Assembly (NCBI GenBank): GCA_004296145.1
Contig: SEBM01000212.1
Span: 1 to 7,180 of the forward strand
Source of the DNA: Flavobacterium sp.
GTDB taxonomy: Bacteria > Bacteroidota > Bacteroidia > Flavobacteriales > Flavobacteriaceae
Reading direction: 5' to 3'
DNA: 7,180 nucleotides
The translations under genes and the position numbers were made by a program. How positions within the stretch are numbered: position 1 is the stretch's first letter; the number at the start of each line of letters is the position of its first letter. The notes under the pieces were generated by a model, which saw only the letters and a list, made by a program, of their open reading frames with translations, did not search any database and was not told where the DNA came from. Below, piece after piece: positions 1-5,999 of this stretch.

Positions 1-29
1 GAATAAGAGATATTACTTAACATTTTTGA

Positions 30-60
30 CAAATATACTAAAACGTTTTAGTATACAAAG
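30..60 (-). promoter_or_regulatory. Leftward promoter with a 22-bp palindromic operator in its spacer
   Basis: Read on the minus strand, TTTG (59-56) is followed by an 18-base spacer and then TATATTTG (37-30), an exact match to the Bacteroidota -33/-7 pattern TTTG...TAnnTTTG. The spacer is filled by a perfect palindrome at 34-55 with 11-base arms TATACTAAAAC and its complement, which also covers four bases of the -7 box. The central CG flanked by A and T runs is reminiscent of LacI-family operators, but a TetR or other dimeric regulator would fit equally well. The promoter should drive a gene lying left of the window, which cannot be seen. The promoter is well supported; the identity of the regulator is unknown. 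Confidence 0.7.
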
Positions 61-281
61 CATTTTGTAATTTATTTTCTGCTGTAACTCATTAGAACTA
101 CATAATTAAGGATGAAATATTGCTGTTTTAGCTATTCTTCTTCATTTTTACCAATTATATAAAATCTTCAAAGTAATTCGTTTATAGGAATTTTACTTAA
201 CTTTATTTAAGAAAACAAAAAGAGTTTACTTCTTTTCTACGATAAAAAATAAACCAATTTTAATTATCAAAATCATAAACC
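61..281. other. Leader/intergenic region upstream of the LpxR-like gene, no gene seen
   Basis: This AT-rich stretch separates the leftward promoter from the LpxR-like gene. I find no TAnnTTTG box on the plus strand here, so the promoter of the downstream gene is not identified. A short inverted repeat, CTTAA / TTAAG, lies at 196-211. The only start-to-stop run of note is a 16-codon one at 112-162, which has no recognisable product and is not called as a gene. Confidence 0.5.
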
Positions 282-1325
282 ATGAATAAATTCAATCTGA
301 TTCACCCTTTGTTGTTGCTATTCATGTTGCTTTTTCTTTGTGATATAAATGCTCAGGGAAAAGGCTTTCAGATTCTCGTTACTACAGAAAATGATTTTTT
401 GGCGATTAGTAATAAAGATGAAAACTATACGGGAAGTATAAAAATAGAAGCGCAATTTCCTGAAATTGCAAAATGGCTTCCTTTTTTTAAATACAAAAAA
501 CCAAACGAATCTTTGACCATTCAACGTATTGGAATTGGCGGTTTAGCTTATACTCCTCAAAATCTGGCTGCAACAGAACCACTTACCGATGACAGGCCGT
601 ATGCGTCGTTAATGTTCCTGAATATCGGAAATACTTCTTATAATCTTGTGAACGGAGCGGTTTTGCAAAGCGAATTTGTAATTGGAGCCATAGGAACTTC
701 GCTGCCCGGAAATGCTCAGGCTTATATACACGAACATCACTGGTTTGGATCTACACGAGATATTCCGATGGGTTGGGACAACCAGATTGGGTATCATGGT
801 TCTTTTATTTTAAATTATAATGCGAGAATTGAATATCCTGTTTTTGCGGGATTGAATGCGGAACAAAAATGCAATTGGCTGCAACTTCGCCTTCGCGGAG
901 GAGCAGAATTAGGAAACTATACCAATAATATAAAAGGCGGATTAAAAATAAACATTTTAAACCTCAACGCCGGACTGATGCAGGATTACTCGCCAAGTGT
1001 TCCCGGAACTTTTCTTAAAAAGACAGAGAATCCTCCGCCGGTCATTAGAATGAATGTTTTTCTGACTCCCGAAATAAGGATTGTTGCTTACAACGCCACT
1101 CTAGAAGGTTTACTTTTTAGCGATCACAGTGTTTATACGATTCCAGGCAGCGATATTAATCGATTCGTTTTTGATGTCAGTGCGGGAGTCAATGTTTTAA
1201 TTAAAGATCGTTTTTATTTGAAATATGCGATGTACGGAAGAAGCCAGGAACATCAGGGCGGAAAAGATTTTCATTATTGGGGCGGTATTTCTTTGGGATA
1301 TTCTCCGGCGAGATGGAATCGGTAA
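282..1325 (+). CDS. LpxR-family lipid A 3'-O-deacylase-like outer-membrane protein (DUF2219)
   Basis: Probable outer-membrane beta-barrel of the LpxR/DUF2219 family. Characterised members remove the 3'-acyloxyacyl group from lipid A in a calcium-dependent reaction at the outer leaflet. The 347 residues start with a hydrophobic signal peptide, likely cleaved after Ala24 (INA-QGK). Family hallmarks follow in order: an END motif at 36-38, DENYTG at 46-51, DDRPYASL at 103-110, a His-rich segment (H150, H152, H153), then PMGWDNQ at 162-168. In Salmonella LpxR the catalytic Asn-Asp pair, a Ser and a His/Glu pair lie in the corresponding regions. Here N37/D38 match, H152 or H153 is the likely active His, and D160 falls near the Glu position, though a small length difference makes that alignment uncertain. 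Repeated amphipathic strands and the C-terminal aromatic pattern fit a barrel. The family call is firm; activity on lipid A is inferred. The gene stands 74 bases before the DinB gene. Confidence 0.85.
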   Translation: MNKFNLIHPLLLLFMLLFLCDINAQGKGFQILVTTENDFLAISNKDENYTGSIKIEAQFPEIAKWLPFFKYKKPNESLTIQRIGIGGLAYTPQNLAATEPLTDDRPYASLMFLNIGNTSYNLVNGAVLQSEFVIGAIGTSLPGNAQAYIHEHHWFGSTRDIPMGWDNQIGYHGSFILNYNARIEYPVFAGLNAEQKCNWLQLRLRGGAELGNYTNNIKGGLKINILNLNAGLMQDYSPSVPGTFLKKTENPPPVIRMNVFLTPEIRIVAYNATLEGLLFSDHSVYTIPGSDINRFVFDVSAGVNVLIKDRFYLKYAMYGRSQEHQGGKDFHYWGGISLGYSPARWNR

Positions 1326-1336
1326 ATATGTTTTTT

Positions 1337-1377
1337 TACTAAAAATATAGTATTAGCTGAAAAACACAGCTTTATAA
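1337..1377 (+). other. Short inverted repeats between the LpxR-like and DinB genes
   Basis: TACTA / TAGTA arms occupy 1337-1352. A second small hairpin, AGCTG / CAGCT with a 7-base loop, occupies 1355-1371 and is followed by TTTATAAAATTTT. The second could act as a weak terminator for the LpxR-like gene, but a 5-bp stem without a clean T run is poor evidence. No TAnnTTTG promoter is visible before the DinB gene, so readthrough from upstream is possible. Confidence 0.25.
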
Positions 1378-1399
1378 AATTTTAAAAATCAACAGAATC

Positions 1400-1864
1400 A
1401 TGTTTTTACAAAAGCAATACAATCTAGTTTTAGAATCCAGAAATGTTCTTTTTGATTATTGCAAAACAATTAAAAAGGAAGATTTTTTAAATCAAAATTC
1501 CTCTTTTGGAAGAGGTGGAAGTATGCGAAATTTATTGGTACACATCGCAAATACCTATGAATATTGGATTGCTGACATTTCTTTGAAAAAAAATATAGAT
1601 TTCAGTCCGTATGAAAATTATCAAAACATTGGAGACGTGATAAAACTGTTTGTTTCGATAGATGCATTTATGGCTGAGTTTTTTGAATTAACCGAAAAAT
1701 CAGATCATGAGATTGAATATGAAAGAAATGGTCAAATAACAAAAACAGAACCTTTCAAAATATTTACGCACGTTATTACACACGAATATCATCATAAAGG
1801 GCAAATTTTATCTCTTAGCAGGCATTTGGGTTATGTTCCGGTTGATACTGATATTATAAGATAG
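1400..1864 (+). CDS. DinB/YfiT-family four-helix-bundle putative metalloenzyme
   Basis: A 154-residue protein of the DinB/YfiT superfamily, unrelated to DNA polymerase IV despite the name. Members are small cytoplasmic four-helix bundles that bind a divalent metal through three histidines. Some act as thiol transferases (for example bacillithiol or mycothiol S-transferases), and many are uncharacterised or damage-induced. The metal triad can be read directly: H48 in LLVHIANT, and H128 and H132 in HVITHEYHHKGQI, the characteristic HxxxH of the last helix. RNLLVHIANTYEYWI (43-57) is the usual motif of helix 2. Length is typical and the ATG at 1400 gives a complete domain, so no other start is needed. 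It precedes the DUF763 gene by 107 bases containing a separate promoter, so the two are probably not obligately cotranscribed. The substrate is unknown. Confidence 0.85.
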   Translation: MFLQKQYNLVLESRNVLFDYCKTIKKEDFLNQNSSFGRGGSMRNLLVHIANTYEYWIADISLKKNIDFSPYENYQNIGDVIKLFVSIDAFMAEFFELTEKSDHEIEYERNGQITKTEPFKIFTHVITHEYHHKGQILSLSRHLGYVPVDTDIIR

Positions 1865-1936
1865 GTATTTAACAAAATGTATAAAAACTATATTTTCTTC
1901 GCCAATTTAAAAAAACGTTTAACACTCCCCAACCCT

Positions 1937-1960
1937 ATTTTTACCTAATTTTGTAAAAAT
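1937..1960 (+). promoter_or_regulatory. Promoter -7 box of the DUF763 gene inside an 8-8-8 inverted repeat
   Basis: TAATTTTG at 1946-1953 is an exact TAnnTTTG -7 box, which would place transcription start near 1960, about 12 bases before the ATG. It sits inside a perfect inverted repeat with arms ATTTTTAC (1937-1944) and GTAAAAAT (1953-1960) separated by 8 bases. No good TTTG is found at the usual -33 distance (the nearest is GTTTA at 1917-1921, slightly too far), so the promoter may be weak or activator-dependent. The repeat could be an operator, but its AT-rich arms leave chance as an alternative. Confidence 0.55.
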
Positions 1961-1971
1961 CCAAATCTCAC

Positions 1972-3192
1972 ATGAAACGTTCCGGCACAGCAGATCTTCC
2001 ATTACATTATGGCCATGTTCCTTTATGGCTGGCCGATCGTATGTCAAAACTTGGATTTGCAATTGTGGAAACTATTGCTTTAGAATTTTCAACTTCTGAG
2101 GTTATTTCAAAACTGAGTAATCCGTTTTGGTTTCAGAGTTTTGGTGCCGTTATGGGTATGGACTGGCATTCGTCCGGAATAACGACTTCTGTTTTGGGCG
2201 CTTTAAAGAAATCGGTAAATCCGCATTCAAAAGAACTTGGCATTTATATCTGTGGCGGAAAAGGAAAACATTCTATGCAAACGCCTCAGGAACTTTTGTA
2301 TGTAGGCAATAAAACAGGCCTTGACGGAAATGATCTCGCCAACTGCAGCCGACTTACCGCCAAAGTTGACAATACGGCCATTCAGGATGGTTTTCAGTTG
2401 TATCAGCATAATTTTATTGTAGATAATAAAGGACAATGGTGTGTGATTCAGCAAGGAATGAATCCAAATTCTAAAACGGCGAGAAGATACCATTGGCATT
2501 CAAAAGATTTACAGTCTTTTATCAACGAACCACACACTTTTATATACGGAGAAAATCAGGGTTCAATTCTTAATCTTACTGCCGGAAATGCCGAAAAATC
2601 AAGAGCCGGAATTTTAGAATTATCCAAAGAATCTCCAACCAAAATCATGAAAGAAATGCAGTATCTTGCTATGCCCGCGCATCATGATGTACGTATGGAA
2701 GATGTAAATATGAAACGTCTCGGCGCTATGTTGTGGGCAACTCATGAAAATAAACCCGAAGATTTTGAAGAACTTTTACTTTTAAAAGGAATGGGGCCGA
2801 GAGCTTTGCAGTCTTTAGCTTTGGTAAGTGAAGTCATTTATGGTACGCCAACCCGTTTTGAAGATCCGGCGCGTTTTTCTTTTGCACACGGCGGAAAAGA
2901 CGGACATCCGTTTCCAGTTCCGTTAAAAATTTATGACGAAACAATTTCAACTTTACAAAAAGCCATCAATCGGGCTAAAATTGGTAATAGTGATAAAATA
3001 GAAGCGATTAAAAAACTTTCTGAAATTTCAAGAAATGCTGAAGAAGGTTTTACGCCAAATAATAATTTTGATGCTTTGATTCAGAAAGAAAGAGACGAAT
3101 CATACAAATATGGCGGACGAACTATTTTTGGTGATGCTAAACCTCCAAAACCAAAATTGATAAATCCCAATAATCAATTAGAGCTATTTTAA
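1972..3192 (+). CDS. DUF763 protein with helix-hairpin-helix and C-terminal clamp-binding-like peptide
   Basis: A 406-residue protein of the DUF763 family (COG1415 type), found in archaea and scattered bacteria, whose function I do not know. The N terminus carries the family signature, KRSGTADLPLHYG (2-14) followed by PLWLADRM (17-24). The conserved middle includes GGKGKHSMQTPQEL (95-108), LYQHNF (143-148), and WCVIQQGMN with ARRYHWHS (156-177), rich in His, Asp and Gln as in an enzyme core. Residues 268-290 (LLLLKGMGPRALQ and following) form a clear helix-hairpin-helix, a non-sequence-specific DNA-binding element. The last five residues, QLELF (402-406), match the bacterial beta-clamp-binding pentapeptide pattern QL(S/D)LF. 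A lysine- and arginine-rich linker (331-385) separates the core from this tail. Together these suggest a DNA-processing or repair enzyme working with the replisome; catalysis is not established. The ATG at 1972 gives the conserved N terminus and lies 12 bases after the inferred transcription start. Confidence 0.85.
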   Translation: MKRSGTADLPLHYGHVPLWLADRMSKLGFAIVETIALEFSTSEVISKLSNPFWFQSFGAVMGMDWHSSGITTSVLGALKKSVNPHSKELGIYICGGKGKHSMQTPQELLYVGNKTGLDGNDLANCSRLTAKVDNTAIQDGFQLYQHNFIVDNKGQWCVIQQGMNPNSKTARRYHWHSKDLQSFINEPHTFIYGENQGSILNLTAGNAEKSRAGILELSKESPTKIMKEMQYLAMPAHHDVRMEDVNMKRLGAMLWATHENKPEDFEELLLLKGMGPRALQSLALVSEVIYGTPTRFEDPARFSFAHGGKDGHPFPVPLKIYDETISTLQKAINRAKIGNSDKIEAIKKLSEISRNAEEGFTPNNNFDALIQKERDESYKYGGRTIFGDAKPPKPKLINPNNQLELF

Positions 3193-3322
3193 TGACTTAA
3201 AATACAATATCTTACCCTCATTTCTGTTAACATGGGAATTATGTAAATCCTTAGACAATAAAATTATTTCAAAGATAGTTATATTTATATTGAGTTAATT
3301 TTAACATTAAAAAATTTACATT
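3193..3322. other. Intergenic region before the sugar dehydrogenase gene
   Basis: This AT-rich 130-base spacer shows no good hairpin terminator for the DUF763 gene and no exact TAnnTTTG box. The closest -7-like string is TATATTG at 3286-3292, one T short of consensus and about 30 bases before the start codon. No small gene is evident. Confidence 0.4.
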
Positions 3323-4594
3323 ATGAAAAGCCCATTTCTAAGAAAACAGAATGTTCTTGTTTATCTTTCTGTTTTATTCCTAACACTTACTCAACTATCA
3401 TGTAACAATGATGATACCAATTCGAATGATGGTGATGACGATGACGACGTACCGGTTGGAACTCTTCCTCCTGTAGAAACGAAACCTGCAAATTCAACTT
3501 ACGCAGCGGCATTTAAAGGACAAACCAGAATTGCCGGAATAAAAACCGAAACTGCTTACACCTCTAAAGCTTTCGCTACAGGTTTAACTAATCCGTGGGG
3601 AATGGACAATTTACCTGACGGAAGAATTATTGTAACGCAAAAAGCGGGAACATTTAAAATTGTAAATCAAAACGGAACTGTTGGCGCTGCTATCACAGGA
3701 ATTTTACCTTTAACGAGTGAAGGTCAGGGAGGTTTGCTTGATGTTGCCGTTGACCCGAATTTTGCAACTAACAGAATGATATACTGGAGTTATTCTTTCT
3801 CAGGAACAGGCGGTACTGCTACTGCTGTTGGAAAAGGAAAACTTTCTACAGATGAAACTAAAATCGAAAATGCAGTTACTATTTATAAAGCTATTCCTGA
3901 ATTTAACAGTGTGTTACACTACGGCTCGCGTTTGGCCTGGGATGCACAAGGCAATCTTTTTGTAAGCACAGGAGAACGTTCTGAGTTAGGTTCAAGACCT
4001 TTGGCTCAAAAACTGGATGCTGCGCTTGGTAAAATTGTACGCATTACAAAAAATGGTGAACCTGCTGCCGGAAATCCTTTTATTGGGCAGACCGGAGTTT
4101 TACCGGAAATCTATTCTTACGGACACAGAAATCCGCAAGGTTTAGCGATTCATCCTGTTACAGGTGAACTTTGGGAAGTAGAACATGGACCATTAGGTGG
4201 TGATGAAGTGAACAGAATTGTGGCAAGCAAAAATTATGGCTGGCCAACTATTACGTATGGTCTTGAATATAGTGGTGCTAAAATTGGCGACGGTATTACA
4301 ACCAAAAGCGGTATGGAACAACCGGTTTATTATTGGGATCCGGTTATTTCGCCAAGCGGAATTACTTTCTATTCCGGTAATTTGATTCCGGAATGGAAAA
4401 ACAATTTATTCGGTGCAGCTTTGAGCGGTCAGCATGTTGTGAGATTGGTACTTAAAGACAATGTTGTAGTTGCCGAAGAAAGATTGCTTACTTCTGTCAA
4501 CAGCCGTTTTAGAGATGTATTAGAAGGAAAAGATGGTGCTTTGTATGCCGTTACAGATGGTCCAAATGCTACTATTTACAGAATTGCTAAATAA
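3323..4594 (+). CDS. PQQ-dependent glucose/sorbosone dehydrogenase-like surface lipoprotein
   Basis: A 423-residue six-bladed beta-propeller of the soluble glucose dehydrogenase/YliI (GSDH) family, which oxidises aldose sugars with PQQ and calcium. A hydrophobic signal (8-26) ends in the lipobox LSC with lipidated Cys27. Acidic residues follow at once (D30, D31) and an Asp tract at 36-42, resembling the export signal that sends Bacteroidota lipoproteins to the cell surface. Family motifs appear in order: GLTNPWG (87-93), GQGGLLDVAVDP (134-145), LHYGSRLAWD (198-207) with H199 at the catalytic-base position, GHRNPQG (267-273), EHGPLGGDEVN (287-297), WDPVISPSG (338-346) and RFRDV (395-399). All the PQQ/calcium neighbourhood motifs look intact. 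It is transcribed alone and ends at the terminator at 4631. Sugar substrate and electron acceptor are not predictable. Flavobacteria often lack PQQ synthesis, so cofactor may be scavenged; this last point is inference. Confidence 0.9.
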   Translation: MKSPFLRKQNVLVYLSVLFLTLTQLSCNNDDTNSNDGDDDDDVPVGTLPPVETKPANSTYAAAFKGQTRIAGIKTETAYTSKAFATGLTNPWGMDNLPDGRIIVTQKAGTFKIVNQNGTVGAAITGILPLTSEGQGGLLDVAVDPNFATNRMIYWSYSFSGTGGTATAVGKGKLSTDETKIENAVTIYKAIPEFNSVLHYGSRLAWDAQGNLFVSTGERSELGSRPLAQKLDAALGKIVRITKNGEPAAGNPFIGQTGVLPEIYSYGHRNPQGLAIHPVTGELWEVEHGPLGGDEVNRIVASKNYGWPTITYGLEYSGAKIGDGITTKSGMEQPVYYWDPVISPSGITFYSGNLIPEWKNNLFGAALSGQHVVRLVLKDNVVVAEERLLTSVNSRFRDVLEGKDGALYAVTDGPNATIYRIAK

Positions 4595-4630
4595 TCTATA
4601 AGAGCTTAAAATAATTATTTAACACAACAT

Positions 4631-4667
4631 AAAACCGGAAAGACTTTATAAACTTTCCGGTTTTTTT
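4631..4667 (+). terminator. Rho-independent terminator after the sugar dehydrogenase gene
   Basis: A perfect 12-bp stem (AAAACCGGAAAG at 4631-4642 pairing with 4653-4664) encloses a 10-base loop and runs into seven Ts (4661-4667). It lies 37 bases after the dehydrogenase stop. The A run on the left could allow weak function in the opposite direction. The T run ends just before the -33 element of the next promoter. Confidence 0.9.
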
Positions 4668-4668
4668 A

Positions 4669-4700
4669 TTTGGATATATGTATTCAACTACGTAGTTTTG
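4669..4700 (+). promoter_or_regulatory. Promoter and candidate MarR operator of the GNAT-marR operon
   Basis: TTTG (4669-4672), a 20-base spacer and TAGTTTTG (4693-4700) form a full consensus -33/-7 Bacteroidota promoter, placing transcription start near 4707 and leaving a leader of about 19 bases. A perfect 12-bp palindrome, AACTACGTAGTT (4686-4697), overlaps the first five bases of the -7 box. Protein bound there would block the promoter. Since the operon encodes a MarR repressor, this is the natural candidate operator. I see no second copy of CTACGTAG in the window. The promoter is strong; assignment of the operator to this MarR is inferred from position. Confidence 0.75.
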
Positions 4701-4725
4701 TACCTATATTTAATTTGAACTAAAA

Positions 4726-5217
4726 ATGGAAATAAAACTTATCCAAAATGAATATGAAAACCAAATCGTTGATTTGATTTTAAACATTCAGCAGAAAGAA
4801 TTCAATGTTCCGATAACTTTAGAAGATCAGCCTGATTTACTGAATATTAAAAATTTTTATTTTGAAACCGGCGGTTGTTTTCTTGGCGCTTTTATAGACG
4901 ATAAACTGGTGGGAACTATTGCTTTGGTAAAATTTAATGAAGAAGCCGGAGCCATCAGAAAAATGTTTGTATTAAAAGAATACAGAGGGAAAGAATTTAA
5001 TATTGCCCAGCAATTATTAGAACAATTAATAAAATACAGCGAAGAAAACGGCTTAAAAAACTTATATTTAGGAACCGTTACAATCTTGCAGGCTGCATTG
5101 CGATTTTACGAAAGGAATAATTTTATAACAATACCAAAAGAAACACTTCCGGTTGATTTTCCTTTAATGAGACCCGATAATGTGTTTTGCCAGTTAACAC
5201 TAAATCAGACAAAATGA
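4726..5217 (+). CDS. GNAT-family N-acetyltransferase, coupled to a MarR regulator
   Basis: A 163-residue single-domain GNAT acetyltransferase, cytoplasmic, expected to transfer acetyl from acetyl-CoA to an amine on a small molecule or protein. The fold is readable: an N-terminal helical part, then strands GGCFLGAFIDDKLVGTIALV (49-68), motif A with strand 77-83 and the acetyl-CoA loop EYRGKEFNIAQQLL (85-98), strand NLYLGT (112-117) and motif B ALRFYERNNF (124-133). In the usual R/Q-x-x-G-x-G/A loop the first Gly position is Asn92 and the last is Ala94, a modest departure that still leaves backbone amides for pyrophosphate. The stop overlaps the marR start (ATGA at 5214-5217), so the two are translationally coupled. 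Related bacteria carry MarR-GNAT fusion proteins, which supports a joint role in sensing and modifying one compound. The substrate is unknown. Confidence 0.88.
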   Translation: MEIKLIQNEYENQIVDLILNIQQKEFNVPITLEDQPDLLNIKNFYFETGGCFLGAFIDDKLVGTIALVKFNEEAGAIRKMFVLKEYRGKEFNIAQQLLEQLIKYSEENGLKNLYLGTVTILQAALRFYERNNFITIPKETLPVDFPLMRPDNVFCQLTLNQTK

Positions 5218-5684
5218 ATATAATTGACGAAATAGGAATTCTGGCGCTTTCTACACGTTTACAACGTCTTAGCGAGCAATTACGCAAAGATGGTGCTTTG
5301 GTTTACAAATCTTTTGATATTGATTTTGAGCCAAAATGGTTTCCGGTCATTTATACGCTGCATGTAAAAGAAATGCTGAGCGTGGTGGAAATTGCGAACG
5401 AAATTGGATACTCCCACCCTTCTACGATTAGTTTATTAAAGGAACTTGAAAAGCTCAAAATCATCAGTTCTAAAAAAGATAAATCAGACGAACGAAAAAG
5501 ATTAATTGTGCTGACCGCAAAAGGAAAAGAATTAGTTGTAAAAATGCAGCCCGTCTGGACGATTATGAAAAGTGCCCTGAGCGAAATTGGCAACAACCAA
5601 AACAATCTGCTCAAAGCAATTGAAGAGGCTGAACAAAAATTAGCTGTACAGGGATTTTTTCAGAGAGCTTCAGAATTAAAATAA
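5214..5684 (+). CDS. MarR-family winged-helix transcriptional regulator
   Basis: A 156-residue dimeric winged-helix repressor of the MarR family. The start chosen is the ATG at 5214, which overlaps the GNAT stop by four bases; an upstream TTG at 5187 would add nine residues with no family support. The N-terminal helices (1-30) and C-terminal helices (108-152) form the dimer interface. The DNA-reading helix-turn-helix is SVVEIANEIGYSHPSTISLLKELEKLKIIS (56-85 by position), followed by a wing containing KKDKSDERKRLIVLT (87-101) with the typical D-x-R wing residues. There is no cysteine, so ligand binding rather than thiol oxidation is the likelier trigger. Second in the operon, it probably represses its own promoter through the palindrome at 4686-4697 and is released by a ligand the GNAT partner may acetylate. 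Regulation and ligand are inference. Confidence 0.9.
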   Translation: MNIIDEIGILALSTRLQRLSEQLRKDGALVYKSFDIDFEPKWFPVIYTLHVKEMLSVVEIANEIGYSHPSTISLLKELEKLKIISSKKDKSDERKRLIVLTAKGKELVVKMQPVWTIMKSALSEIGNNQNNLLKAIEEAEQKLAVQGFFQRASELK

Positions 5685-5823
5685 AAAATTGATCTGTCAT
5701 TCTTTACATTAATTAAACACATAGGAACATAGGTTTATTTAAATTTTGAGAATACAAAAGAGAACTGGTTCTTTCATATAAGATTGCAATACCGCAATAA
5801 AAATGAAAACTTAATTTAGTTAT
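5685..5823. other. Gene-free convergent gap with a short tandem direct repeat
   Basis: No gene is seen between the marR stop and the large inverted repeat. The word ACATAGG occurs twice in tandem (5719-5725 and 5727-5733). A small hairpin, AGAAC-TG-GTTCT, lies at 5761-5772 and can be extended by two or three weaker pairs. The style of this segment resembles low-information dispersed intergenic repeats I associate with flavobacterial genomes, but there is no second copy in the window, so that remains a recollection rather than an observation. Confidence 0.35.
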
Positions 5824-5943
5824 AACGCGGATGACGCGGATTCGCTTTCGTGAAGACGCAGATAAAAACTGATTTACAAACACAGAATAAAAAATCCGCG
5901 ACAATCCGCGTCTTCGCGAAAGCGAATCTGTTTCATCCGTGTC
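5824..5943. repeat. 120-bp imperfect inverted repeat (large intergenic hairpin)
   Basis: The arms 5824-5863 and 5904-5943 align as inverted repeats without gaps, matching at 33 of 40 positions; the core at 5840-5863 is nearly perfect. Inside them, after a 5-base internal loop, CTGATTT (5869-5875) pairs with 5892-5898 with one wobble, leaving a loop of about 16 bases. In plus-strand RNA four of the seven differences become G-U pairs, so a transcript from the marR side would fold more stably than one from the opposite strand. The word CGCGGAT or its complement recurs in both arms and makes this patch far more GC-rich than its surroundings. Lying between converging genes, it could be a dispersed palindromic element, a two-way terminator, or both. 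There is no T run. Confidence 0.85.
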
Positions 5944-5999
5944 AAAATATAGTTTTTGAATTATACCCTGAAATATTTACTATTTGCTAAATACGCAGA

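Noticed and set aside
112..162. A 16-codon open run (starting MKYCCFSY) preceded by a purine-rich stretch
   Set aside because: Very short, no recognisable product and no clear promoter; expected by chance in AT-rich sequence.
1337..1352. TACTAAAA...TAGTA as a second copy of the operator at 34-55
   Set aside because: It shares half-site letters, but the spacing differs (16 versus 18 bases between outer ends) and the right arm lacks the TTTT run, so the likeness is weak.
1400..1864. DNA polymerase IV, also called DinB
   Set aside because: The protein is 154 residues with a three-His metal site of the YfiT/DinB superfamily and has no polymerase motifs.
2227..2499. A 90-codon antisense open run inside the DUF763 gene
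   Set aside because: The sense-strand protein is strongly family-like throughout; the antisense translation shows no domain.
5187..5213. A TTG start giving MarR nine extra residues
   Set aside because: The ATG at 5214 overlaps the GNAT stop in the typical coupled ATGA arrangement and gives a normal MarR length.
5351..5614. An 87-codon antisense open run inside marR
   Set aside because: Shadow of a well-supported MarR coding region; its Ser/Leu/Ile-rich composition is what antisense AT-rich genes give.
5713..5904. A 63-codon minus-strand open run across the repeat region
   Set aside because: It is composed of intergenic repeat sequence, matches no protein family I know and has no promoter box.
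5824..5943. CRISPR array or insertion sequence end
   Set aside because: Only one inverted pair, no regularly spaced direct repeats, and no transposase gene nearby.
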